Source: Megalobrama amblycephala
Taxonomy: Eukaryota > Chordata > Actinopteri > Cypriniformes > Xenocyprididae
Length of the DNA: 64,000 nucleotides
Assembly: GCF_018812025.1 (NCBI RefSeq)
Contig: NC_063052.1
Location: forward strand, 27,758,354 to 27,822,353
Reading direction: 5' to 3'
Below the pieces are notes generated by a model. The model ran no database searches, had not been told where the DNA came from, and saw nothing but the letters and a program-made list of their open reading frames with translations. Below, in pieces: positions 32,320 through 44,100 of the stretch (position 1 is its first letter; each line of letters opens with the position of its first letter). The translations under genes and the position numbers were made by a program.

Positions 32320-35125
32320 AAGCTTGGTTACTGAATATTAGATCTATTTCTTCAAAAGCACTTATTGTAAATGAAATTATCACAGACAATAAACTAGACT
32401 TGCTGTGTTTGACAGAACCTGGCTAAAACCAGACGATTACATTACTTTAAATGAATCTAGTCCTCAAGGTTATGATTATCGACACAATCCTCGACAGAAA
32501 GGCAAAGGGGGAGGTGTTGCTGTAATTATAGTAATATATTCAGAATCATTCAAAAGAATTTCAAATATAATTCCTTTGAAGTGATGGTGCTTTATGTAAC
32601 ATTATGTAAGTTGACATTTGTGCTGGCTACTGTATACAGGCCACCAGGGCACCATACTGACTTTATCAAAGAATTTGCTGATTTTCTATCAGAGTTAGTA
32701 CTGGCTGCGGATAAAGTCCTTGTTGTTGGTGATTTTAATATCCATGTAGATAATAATAAGACGCATTTGGATTGGCATTTGCAGACATTTTAAACTCTAT
32801 TGGAGTTAGACAACACGTGTCAGGACCCACTCATTGTCGTAATCATACCTTAGATCTAATACTGTCGCATGGAATTGATATTGATGCTGTTGAATCCTAC
32901 CGCAGAGCGATGATATATCAGATCATTATTTAGTCTCGTGTATAATACAATTAGCCAAGGCTACAAAACCACCACCCAGCCATAAATATTGTAGAACCAT
33001 CACGTCTACCACTAAAGATTGCTTTATAAATAATCTCCCCGAGCAGTTTCATCGCCTTAGTATACCTGACAACTTAGAAGAACTCGATGCTGCAACAGAA
33101 ACTATTGGCTCTCTTTTCCAGCACATTAGATGCAGTCGCTCCTTTACGTCTAAAGAAGATTAAGGAACTAATCCAACGCCGTGGTATGATGAGCACTCGG
33201 GCTCTAAAACGAGCTATTAGAAAAGCTGAACGTAGTTGGAAGAAAACAAAACTAGAAGTTTTTCGCCTTTCATGGAAAGAAAAAATTGAGTACAGAACGG
33301 CTATAAGAAATGCTAGATCTACTTATTTTTCAAATCTCTTAATAGAAAACAAATATAATCCTAGGTATTTATTTGACACAGTGGCTAAATTAACTAGAAA
33401 CAGAGATTCAACTGCTGACGTTTCCATAGAGCACAGCAGTAATGACTTTATGAACTTCTTTACTTGCAAGATTGATAATATTAGAGAGAAAATTAAAAAC
33501 ATGTAACCGTCTACAGTTTCGCTTCAGACAGTGCACTGTAGTGTCCCTGAGGTAAAACTAGAATCATTCGCCGCTATAGGAGAGGAAGAATTATCTAAAC
33601 TTATCAAATCATCAAAATCAACGACATGTATGTTAGACCCAATGCCGACTAAACTACTGAAAGAAATGCTTCCAGAGGTCGTAGGTCCACTTCTTGATAT
33701 AATTAATTCATCGTTAACACTAGGATACGTGCCAAAAACTTTAAGCAGGCTATTATTAAACCTCTTATTAAAAAACCTCAACTAGATCCGAGAGATTTAG
33801 TAAATTACAGGCCAATCTCGAATCTACCTTTTCTGTCAAAGATACTAGAAAAGGCAGTTTCATCACAACTGTGTTCCTTTTTAGAAAGAAATGGAATCTG
33901 TGAGGATTTCCAGTCAGGATTTAGACCGTACCATAGTACTGAGACTGCTCTGTAGAGTTACAAACAATCTACTCTTATCATCCGATCGTGGCTGTATTTC
34001 TCTATTAGTGTTATTAGATCTCAGTGCTGCTTTGACACTATCGATCACAACATTCTTTTAAAAAGACTTGAAAACTATATTGGCATTAGTGGAATTGCTT
34101 TGGCATGTTCAAATCGTACTTATCTGACCGTTATCAGTCTGTAATAATTAATGAAGAGATGTCGTATCGATCACAGTTCAGTATGGAGTACCACAAGGCT
34201 CAGTACTAGGACCGTTGCTTTTCACTCTGTACATGCTGCCCTTAGGAGAGATAATTAGGAAGCATGGTGTTAGTTTTCACTGCTACGCTGACGATACTCA
34301 GCTCTATATTTCCTCGCGCCCTGACGAAACCTACAAATTCACAAAACTAACAGAATGCATAGCTGACATTAAAAACTGGATGACAAGAAATTTCTTATTA
34401 TTAAATTCAGAAAAAACTGATATCCTAATCTTTGGACCAAAAACTTCCTCACGAAAAACCTTGAATACTCTCTAACACTTGACGGGTGCTCCATTAAATC
34501 TTCGTCCTCAGTTAGGAACTTGGGTGTGCTCTTCGATACCAATCTTTCATTTGAAAGTCATGTTTCTAGTATCTGTAAAACCGCCTTCTTCCATCTAAAA
34601 AATATATCTAAATTACGACATATGCTCTCAATGACAAATGCGGAACAGTTGATTCATGCATTCATGACCTCAAGACTAGATTACTGTAACGCTCTACTGG
34701 GTGGTTGTTCTGCTCGGCTTTTAAACAGACTACAGTTGGTCCAAAATGCGGCAGCTAGAGTTCTTACTAGAACCAGAAAGTATGACCATATTAGCCCAGT
34801 TCTGTCAACATTACATTGGCTCCCTATTAAACATCGTATAGATTTTAAAATCTTGCTACTTACTTATAAAGCACTAAATGGTTTAGCTCCCCAGTACCTA
34901 AGTGAGCTCTTAATGCATTATAGTCCTTCACGTTTATTGCGATCTCAGAATTCAGGCCAGTTGATAATACCCAGAATATCAAAATCAACTGAAGGCGGCA
35001 GATCCTTTTCCTATTTAGGACCTAAACTCTGGAACAATCTTCCTAGCATTGTTCGGGAAGCAGACACACTCTGTCAGTTTAAATCTAGACTAAAAACACA
35101 TCTCTTTGCTCTTGCATACACATAA
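32320..35125 (+). pseudogene. LINE ORF2: endonuclease and reverse transcriptase
   Basis: AP-endonuclease pieces come first (LTETWLKPDD-like near 32410, ATVYRPPGHH, VLVVGDFNIHVDN). The RT follows: LLKEMLPEVVGPLLDIIN, RPISNLPFLSKILEK, FQSGFRP near 33915, [29 protein letters not shown], then the C-terminal domain (SRLDYCNALLGG, LHWLPIKHRIDFKI, LAPQYLSELL, RSFSYLGPKLWNNLP). The catalytic YADD is intact, but at least six frameshifts and several stops break the frame. Confidence 0.85.
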
Positions 35126-35785
35126 CACATTATCAATACATTAACATTTTTCAAATCCGTTAAAGGATTGTTACGCTGCAATAATTAGGTCGGCCGGAAC
35201 CGAGAACATTTCCTATAAAACTAGATATACCTGTACATCAGAATAAGAATGGCATCTACGCTAATATCTGTCTCTCTGCTTATCCGAGGTTTTCCGGGTG
35301 CTGGATCCAGGCCGTATCCAGATCAGATGGAGAACCTGTGTCTGGACCTGACTACAACGCAGCCCAGGAGACAATGGGCCTACAGATCCAGTTCTGGCTG
35401 CATAGATTTTTAAATCCCCGTATCCGCTTACAAATATATATATATAATCTATTTTAATCTCTATAATAAAATGTATAATTCAGATTTGATCTCCATATCC
35501 ATTTACATATATTATATATATCTTCCAAGGGGTTTTTTCCCTCCTAGGACTTTTTTCCCACGCTGGGTTTTCTCCTAGGGGGTTTTTCCACCCCTGGAGT
35601 CAGCCGACATTGGCTTAATGTAGCACCATCTTGTTTATGTTACATATTACCACGCTTGTTTGTACAGCTTATTTTTAACCACTTCCCTTTTTTTCTGTGC
35701 GTCTAATATGTAAAGCTGCTTTGAAACAATTACCAATTGTAAAAGCGCTATATAAATAAATTTGACTTGACTTGACTTGATTATT

Positions 35786-36004
35786 AGGGCCAAAGCTCAA
35801 GGGGCTGAAGGCCCTATTGTTTTCTTTAGGATTATTATTAGGGCCAAAGCCCTGTAAGGGGCTGAAGGCCCTATTGTTTTCTTTAGGATTATTATTATTA
35901 TTATTAGGGCCAAAGCCCAAGGGGCTGAAGGCCCTATTGTTTTCTTTAGGATTATTATTAGGGCCAAAGCCCAAGGGGCTGAAGGCCCTATTGTTTTCTT
36001 TAGG

Positions 36005-36041
<37 letters not shown>

Positions 36042-36154
36042 GGGCCAAAGCCCAAGGGGCTGAAGGCCCTATTGTTTTCTTTAGGATTATTATTATTAGG
36101 GCCAAAGCCCTGTAAGGGGCTGAAGGCCCTATTGTTTTCTTTAGGATTATTATT
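35786..36154. repeat. Hairpin-(ATT)n repeat array, left block
   Basis: Six head-to-tail units, each AGGGCCAAAGCCC...GGGGCTGAAGGCCCT (a hairpin) followed by ATTGTTTTCTTTAGG and a variable (ATT)n run. Each unit starts in the ATT run of the one before. Long Ile, Leu or Asn 'ORFs' in this part are translations of the repeat, not genes. Confidence 0.88.
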
Positions 36155-37566
36155 AGGGCCGAGCACCGATGGTGTGAGGACCCTATTGGAATTGCTCCGT
36201 TTATTATTATTATTATTATTATTATTATTCTTCTTCTTCTCCAAAGTGAATCGCATTTTAGAGGGCCTAAACGTGCTCGAAAACTCACGAAACTTTGCAC
36301 ACGCGTCAGAAGTGGTGAAAATTTACGTCTGTTATGGGTTTCGGAATTGGGCGTGGCAAAATGGCTCGATAGCGCCATCTAACGTACAGCCCCGCTCGCT
36401 ACATAACACTAGGGGTTTGAAATTCGGTACACACATTTATCAGCCCAGTACCTACAAAAAATTCTCTTGGAGCGAAATCCGAAACCAAACAGGAAGTCAG
36501 ATATTTTGAATTAATTCACCGTTTTTGCATTTTCCAGACGTTGTACTTTAACGAACTCCTCCTAGAGATTTAATCAGATCAATGTCATTTTTGGTCAGTC
36601 TAATCTAAAGGCCTTTGTGACGTTAAATTGCGAAGATCTAGAGTTTTCGCTGAAGGGCGTGTCCGTGGCGGCTTGACAAAATTTGATGTTTTCGCCATGA
36701 AAAAGGAAGTTGTTGTAACTCAGACAAACAATGTCGGATCTGCCCCAAACTTCACATGCTTTATTAGAGTCCTGACCTGAAGACATCTTCATAACAATAT
36801 TCAGTTACAGTCATAGCGCCACCTGGGGCAACAGGAAATGACATGTTTTACACTGTGATTAACTCCTCATGGAGATTTAACCAGATCAACATCATATGTT
36901 GTCAGTCTAATCTTAAGACCTTAGCGATGATAAATATCAAAGATCTTGAGTTTTCGCTGAAGGGCGTGTCCGTGGCGGCCTGACAAAGTCTGATGTTTCG
37001 CCATGAAAGAGGAAACTGTTGTAACTCAGGCATACTATGTCCGATCTGCTCCAAACTTCACATGTGTGATAAGAGTCCTAGCCTAAAGACGTCTATATGA
37101 TAATATTCAGTTTGTCATAGCGCCACCTGCTGGCAACAGGAAGTGGCATGCTTTATACTGTAATTCACTACCAGATTCACATTTCATCATGCCACGAAGT
37201 ACCAGACATGCTAGAAACACTTTAAATCATGCAACACTTGGCTGAGTGCTAATGTATGCGATTAACGCCACGAAAGAAACAGGAAGTTGTTGTAACTCAG
37301 GCATACAATGTCCGATCTGCTTCAAACTTCACGTGTTCGATGATAGTCCTGGCCTGAAGACATCAACATGGCAAAATTCAGTTACGGTAAAAGCGCCACC
37401 TGTTGGCCGCAGGAAGTGTGGCATTTCGAAATGACTTTGGCATAATTCTCCTGTATTCACTCACTTAAATGCATGACGCCCACTGTTCACTGTTTTCCTG
37501 AGGCCAACGGGTGGCGGTGAGCCCGGGTGCGAGGGCCCTCTCAACGCTGCTTGCAGCTTTAATTAT
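36155..37566 (+). mobile_element. Long member of the hairpin-(ATT)n family
   Basis: Starts GGGCCGAGCACCGATGG, has an (ATT)n CTTCTTCTT run, then a unique body with about three copies of a ~305-bp segment (CTGAAGGGCGTGTCCGTGGC near 36651 and 36956, a shorter third near 37270), and ends CTGCTTGCAGCTTTAATTATTATT. The type is widespread in fish, but I do not know its mechanism. No coding region was found. Confidence 0.65.
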
Positions 37567-37678
37567 TATTATTATTAGGGCCAAAGCCCAAGGGGCTGAA
37601 GGCCCTATTGTTTTCTTTAGGATTATTATTATTAGGGCCAAAGCCCAAGGGGCTGAAGGCCCTATTGTTTTCTTTAGG

Positions 37679-37730
<52 letters not shown>

Positions 37731-37895
37731 GGGCCAAAGCCCAAGGGGCTGAAGGCCCTATTGTTTTTCTTTAGGATTATTATTATTAGGGCCAAAGCCC
37801 AAGGGGCTGAAGGCCCTATTGTTTTCTTTAGGATTATTATTATTATTATTAGGGCCAAAGCCCAAGGGGCTGAAGGCCCTATTGTTTTCTTTAGG

Positions 37896-37929
<34 letters not shown>

Positions 37930-37965
37930 TATTATTATTATTTTTCTTCCGACTATTCGGGCTTT
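37567..37965. repeat. Hairpin-(ATT)n repeat array, right block
   Basis: Five more units of the same hairpin and ATTGTTTTCTTTAGG spacer, with ATT runs of about 4 to 17 repeats. They continue directly from the tail of the long member. Confidence 0.88.
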
Positions 37966-38600
37966 TTTGGGGCCCTTACCATGCTCGAAAACTCATGAAA
38001 CTTTGCACATACATTGGAACCCGCGGCCATCAGGGCCGGGCAGAAGCTGGTACCCGGGCGTGGCAGGAGGGCTCGACAGCGCCCCCTTGAACAGGGTCCG
38101 AAACTTTGGTCTATATATCAAACACGCTTGCACATATAAGTATAAAACTCAGTACACATATAGACATCATCGGGCCAAACAACTTTCATACTCTAAGTTA
38201 TACGTCACCTCAACAGGAAGTAAGCTATTACGGGTTGTTTGAAAAACACATGCTCTGGAATTTGATATACTCCTCCTAGGCGATTAATCCGATCACCACC
38301 AGTCTCGGTCAGCATGAAGTCAAGACATTGATGATGAAAAATTGCCAGCGGATTTTTGATATCTCGGACGGTTTGGCCGTGGCGAGGCAACGAATTTATG
38401 GCGAGAAAAGGGAAACAGGAAGTGTGTTATAACTTCTGCATACATTGATTGATGTTTATGAAACTTCAGCGGTGTGTTCGTTATAGGAGTCTGATCACAT
38501 GGATGTGACTATTGTGAGTCAAAGTTATAGCGCCACCAACTGGCATATTAATGATATTAATGATATATTAATGATAATTGCAGTTTTTAGGCAAAATGTT
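37966..38600 (+). repeat. Second long hairpin-(ATT)n-type fragment
   Basis: Starts 'TTCTTCCGACTATTCGGGC' and shares CATGCTCGAAAACTCATGAAACTTTGCACA with the body at about 36268, then a diverged internal part with 'TATAGCGCCACCAACTGGC' near 38528. The 3' end is not defined. No gene. Confidence 0.55.
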
Positions 38601-38693
38601 GAAGTCAGATAAATCAAATACTTTCATACCTGGATTACCTGGATACAGGTAAAGTGGGTACTGAAGCCAAAAAAGTTTGGGAACCACTGCTTA

Positions 38694-39527
38694 CAGTTTT
38701 TTACAGACGCTAGGACACATTTCTCAATACTTTGGTCACTTTTGCAAAACTCTTCACACAGTGAGCACAACAGAAGTCTATGTGGGCTAAACTGAGGATC
38801 AATTATCGTTGCTTTGGCACAAAATGCATTCAATGACCACATCTCTCAAATTTCATGAATTCTTTTTTACTCAGACACAACAACTGCCAAAACTCTTTGT
38901 ATGTACAGGCCAATTTGCACATGCTTACATACTGTTTTCAAAACTGTTAAACTTATGTTCAAAACAATAACAAAATACAAAACTGAATAAGAGCAATTTG
39001 CTACATTCCTACAGTAATATTTTAATGAAATATATTTTAAATCTTAAAATTAAATGCTATAAAAACAATTGAATTGTATCTGTATCAGTGGATGGTGTGT
39101 ATACAAATTCTTGTATTTTGGAATTACGCAGTGCAAAAAAATAAAAATAAATAAACGACATAAAATATTGGTGAATTCTGCATCATGTCTGATTCATTCC
39201 AGTAACATATATTGCAGTGAATTATAAACAGAGTTATGTCCTTGTTTTACACAAGAAAACATTGTATAATGCTACATGTTGTTAGTGTTTTTTAGGTCAT
39301 TGTTTTGTGGGTGACAAAGTGTGTTTGTCGGCTGTTAACCTTTGCTAGTGTTCTGGAAGAATGAGTTGATTTGAGACCTGAATAAAGTGTTTTGGTAGTT
39401 GTAGTGCATTTTGAATGTGAAATGAACTGCTTTGCCAAGCCGATAGTTGGTTAGGAGAACTGTGTGAAGAGTTTTGCAAAAGTGACCTAAGTATTGAGAA
39501 ATGTGTCCTAGCGTCTATAAAAAACTG
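38694..39527. repeat. TA-flanked MITE with ~70-bp TIRs
   Basis: 834 bp between TA dinucleotides. The first ~70 bases (CAGTTTTTTACAGACGCTAG...) recur inverted at the right end with only a few mismatches, through TTGCAAAACTCTTCACACAG. TA target and CAGT-type ends fit a Tc1/mariner-like (ISRm11-like) non-autonomous element. Nothing coding lies inside. Confidence 0.85.
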
Positions 39528-39529
39528 TA

Positions 39530-40249
39530 ATTGTAAAAAGGTTGTGATGGGCAACCAGAAACTGACTTACATTTTACATGTTAGTCAAGTTCTAGTTTCT
39601 CCTGACTGTCAATTGCTGTAATAAATTTATCAAATGTTCCAAGGATTCATATATGGTATTCATGGTATTATGTTCTTGACTAATTTTGACAATTGAACAG
39701 ACAATTGTGCATGCGATGACTTATACAATGAAATGAGGCTGACACGTTTTGGAGTGAACAACCATTAGACTGAGAATCAACAATCAGTTTAGATCAACAA
39801 GATCTATTCACTTGGAAATCGTGCTAAATGTAGGCTACCTGTACTTAATCATTTGCAAAGATGTACTGAGACACTGAGACATGTACTTATACATTTGCAA
39901 TTTTGATTAAACGAATGAGAAAATCAATTCTGTTGTGAACAATTGCCTAGCGATTTAGAGGTTTGTCCATGTTGTTTTAAGAATGTAATTTCTGTTTCAA
40001 GAAATGAGCCAAACCAATGGAGAAAAACTGTAAAGTATTAAAATAATACAGCATTTCTTTAAAAAAAAAAAAAAGAATAACACTAGCTTTTTCCGAACTT
40101 TTGACCGGTAGTGTATTTGCTGCCATTTTATTGAGACAACACTTAAGATTAATCTTGATTACATCCTATGAGTGCAGTAAAAAGACAAAGGCTCCAAAAT
40201 GTGGCAATTCAGTGTAAGCCAGAAGGGTGATCAGAGAAAATAAATCAGG
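39530..40249. other. Intergenic, no gene recognised
   Basis: AT-rich, with a poly(A) run near 40060 followed by 'CTTTTGACCGGTAGTGTA', a Tc1-like terminal remnant. No coding evidence. Confidence 0.4.
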
Positions 40250-40465
40250 AAAACTTTACCTTTATTTTCGTAGCATTTATACAATACAAAAGTTAGTTCA
40301 CAGTGCATTAACTAATGTTAACAAGATTTTAATAAAGTATTAGTAAATGTTGAAATTAACATTAACATACAAGATAAAGTGCAGCTTTATAAGTGCAATT
40401 CATTTTTAGTTCATGTTAACTAATGCAGTTAACTAATGTTAACTAATGAACCTATAAGTGTTACC
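40250..40465 (-). repeat. Repeat ending in GTGTTACC
   Basis: Read on the minus strand it starts GGTAACACTTATAGGTTC and continues with iterated TTAGTTAACATTAGTTAA motifs. The first ten bases equal the terminus of the large Merlin-type transposon and both are rich in ACTAATG/TTAGTTCATG motifs. The other end is not recognisable. It may be a MITE remnant. Confidence 0.4.
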
Positions 40466-41180
40466 AAATGTATATTGTATTTTTAAGGATATTAAACAAT
40501 CAATGTCAATTAAGTAAAAAAATAAATATTGAAAATTCCATGACAAAAAGGGATCTTATGTCTGGTAACAATTGTGACTGGTAGTAGAACACAGGGGGTC
40601 TAGGTCTATGGTGTTAAATCATTTACAAAATGACAAACCTCCAGCAATTAGTTTAAAGACTTCTGTTAAATACAAGGACAAAATAGCATTCATATGCAGC
40701 ATTACAGCACAAATAATCAAATAAAATGATGACAAAAGGACAAATTATAGGAAAATGCAAGGTAATTATTATAAACTTCATAATAAACTTAAATAAATAA
40801 CAATTAGTAAGGACAGACAGACAGATAGATGGATATCCGGCATGTTTGTGCTGTTTGGACGTGAGCAAAACAATGGATTATATACCAAGAGATATTAATG
40901 TATGGGGTCATGTTGAGAAAACAGTTCTGGTAAGCATCGACGCACATTTACATTTGTAGTATGTTTACTTTGCAGACGCTTATAAAGGAACTTTCTAAAG
41001 TTAACTTCACGTGACTGCCGCGATCGCGGCTTTCTTGTCTGCAAAGTTTCGGTATGCCACTACAGCTAATAAACGGACAAAATCTTTTCCATCTTTGATC
41101 TAAGCATTGATATGTGGATCTCGAGTGTTAAGGCGGCACTAAACTTTGACGAGCAACACTCCGATCTGCAAACAAAGAGC
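40466..41180. other. Region upstream of candidate host gene
   Basis: Contains CAGACAGACAGATAGATGGAT near 40815, a decayed 'ACATTTACATTTGTAGTATG' repeat near 40945 and a CpG-containing patch (CGCGATCGCGGC near 41020) that could belong to a promoter or 5' untranslated region. No complete gene was seen. Confidence 0.35.
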
Positions 41181-41182
41181 TG

Positions 41183-44100
41183 ATGAAGAGGAGGATGGCA
41201 GTCCTGCACGAGAAAGAGCAGGTTTGTTTGTTTGTTTTTAGTTTCCACACTCATAGATTTATATAAATGCAATTGTAATAAGCAAAAGTTGTTTTATTCC
41301 ATGTGTCTTCAAGAATGTGAGTGAATAGGATGTTTATACTGTAATAGAAGATCATTGTTTTCAAATAACCTCAATTAACTAAATACATACGCTAGTTACA
41401 TGAGCTAGTTTCACTGATTTTTTTTTTTTTTTTTTTTTTTTTTTATGATGAGAATGTACTGCAGTCCTGTGCATTAGTATGTCTGAGATCATCTTCAGGT
41501 GCTAAATGTAAGCAGATTTTACATTTACAGTTGCTCATGATTTTAATCCTCAGACACCGAGCAGCGCAAGCCCTGAAGAAATAAGACCATGGACATCATC
41601 TTCTCTGACTGAAACAAGCAAGGAGCTGTTGGAGCCAATGAGAAAGCTGGTAAGTTCAAGTAAAGTTTGGCACATTCAGTCAGACCATGTAACCTTTATT
41701 AATATATACTTGTATACTATTTGCTCTTTACAGGTGGAATGTAAACCTGAGTAAACGCCACTACTTAAATGATTATTTCTAAGTTTACTGAGCGATGTAA
41801 ACTGCTGTCATCCACATCACATCGTTGCTCTAACCGACGTTACCAGAAGAATCCTTTCAGCGTGGCAGATATTCACAAGCACCTGGAGCTAACTTATGTA
41901 AGTAAAGCAAAACATTTATTTGTTTTTTCTTTTTTGTTTTGTTTTTTTTTTTCTTATTTGATTTTGTAAGGATATCTTAATGAAGAAAATGTAGGTGTGA
42001 AGAAAAACATGTGTTGCTGCTTTTTGTTAAGCACACTGATCTGAGAAATGTGATTTTATTCCTACATTTCATGTGAATAAACTAGCAGTAGATTTATCTA
42101 CGATTAGTAAACCTTTACAATATTTCTTTATTTGCAGGCTGAACTGGATACTTACTGGAGAGTGAGCTTCAACACTTAAGATAACTTCAGCTGAGTTGAA
42201 ATGCAAGTTGTGTGATGGCTCCTCATAGGGGTGTAACGATACGCTCAGGTCACGATACGGTACGTATCTCGATACGGAGTTCACGATACGATACGTATCA
42301 CGATATTTTGAACAAAATGAAACTGAGATTCAAACAAGATTTATTCAAAAAACATGAACAAATTTCAATAATTTTCCTTGTTGTACATACAAGATCACAT
42401 TTCAAGGTTTAATAAAAACCTTCTGTATTCAAATTAACAGCTCAATAGGGCTGTCTGTCACTGAAAAAAAATGTTTAGAACTAAGAATGTTTAGAATTAT
42501 GAATAGGGGCCGTTCACATATCGCGTCTAAAAACGCGTGGAAGGTGCGGCCGCACCGCTTCTCCTTCTTTCCAAAGCGCTTGCGCTCCCGTGGCGTCGGT
42601 CGTTGCTATGCAACCATGAACTGAGCTCTCCAAGAGAATCAGGATGTTTCTGCAAAGGATAAATGATTTCTAGCCCTTGCATTAGTTTTACTAGCTACGA
42701 GATATATTGATGGAGATAAGATATAAAAACCACCATGTACAGCTATGATCAGCTGTTCGGCTGAGCTTTTGATGTTTTGTTACGGAAAGGCCATAGCTGA
42801 TCGGTTGATTCTTGTCACACGACCTGCGGTGCGCTTGAGGCATTCTGAAAAGTTGAGAATTGCATGCGCTTTGCGACCGCGTTGATCCCATTATGAGCGC
42901 GCCTGCCGCGCAGCTACATTTGAAAGAAATAACTGACTTGCACACGGAAAAGACGCAATATGTGAACGGCCCCACAGAACTTCTTAAAGCAAAGCATCGC
43001 AAGCGTCTTTTGCTTTTCTGTGAGCACAGCTGTTGCTGTTTTTCTTGTATTTTTTCTAAAATAACCCCCAACGGTAATCTTTTTACCAATATTGAAGTTT
43101 GTTTATGGAGATGGAGAAGGGGGTCGTCACAAGAAGTATGAAATCGACAACTTTGACAGAAGATGACTTGGAGGACAGCCAGAAGGACCGAGGCCACGCA
43201 TCTATGCTAAATTTAGCCGCGAAGGGCGTGGAAATACCTGAGCCCACGCTGCTAAATATTTTAAAAGAGCTCCGAGATTTCAGAAAAGATAACAACGATC
43301 AATACTCAGACATTAAGCGTGAGCTAAAGAGGGTAAACGATCGAGTGGAAGAGGCAGAAGTTCGGATTGAGGAGTCCGAAACGGTACTACAAGCAGTATC
43401 GGGGCTAATCACGAGGTTAACAGAACGCCAGGTTGGCCTAGAGGCGAGGCTGGTCGAGCAGGAAGGCCGAGCGCCTAGGGATAATCTTTGAATATACGGA
43501 ATAGCGGAAGATAAAGAGGGAACTGACATGGTGAGATTTCTGGACAACATGTTGAAAACCGCGCTTGGCTTTTCCAACGACTTGTCACTTGGGATTGAAA
43601 GAGCACACCGCGCTCTGACTGCAAAACCAGATGCCCAAGCTAAGCCCAGATCCATCGTTGTGAAGTTTGGGAGTTATCGAATGAAAGAGGAGGTTCTTCG
43701 AAGAGCGTGGCAAAAGAAAGAGGTTTTTTGTGAAGGTGTGCGCTTCTTCGTGGATCACGACTACCCTATTGAAGTGCTCAAAAAACGTAATGAATATAGA
43801 GAGGCCAAGAAGATACTTCGAGAGAAACGCATCAAGTTTCAGACCCCGTATCCGTATAAAATGCGGGTCTTTTACGAAAATGGCACTCGTCTATACAAGG
43901 ATGCCGCCGAGGCAACAAGAGATATGGCAGCGCGAGGGTTACCCGTCACCGTGGTGAAACCTGCAGCCGACCCGGATCAAGAGGAACTACAGTTGTTGTC
44001 TTCTTGGCGCACGGCTCGCAGACATCACTCCGAGAGAGGAGTCCATCACTCCGGCATGACGAATGATTCCACGCAAGATAGCCACCGCTCTCGCTTCAGG

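Larger units (their letters stand above)
30690..35785 (+). mobile_element. CR1/L2-type LINE, near full length, decayed
   Basis: 5' leader, ORF1 with PHD-like and SGNH-esterase-like parts, ORF2 with endonuclease and reverse transcriptase, then a 3' tail GCGCTATATAAATAAATTTG and a short TTGACTTGACTTGACTTGA tandem end typical of this LINE group. Multiple frameshifts and stops interrupt both ORFs. No clear target duplication was found; the 3' end abuts the hairpin-ATT array. Confidence 0.85.

Noticed and set aside
35675..36509. Long poly-Ile, poly-Leu and poly-Asn frames
   Set aside because: They are translations of (ATT)n and the hairpin repeat, open on both strands; the same holds for 37465-38090.
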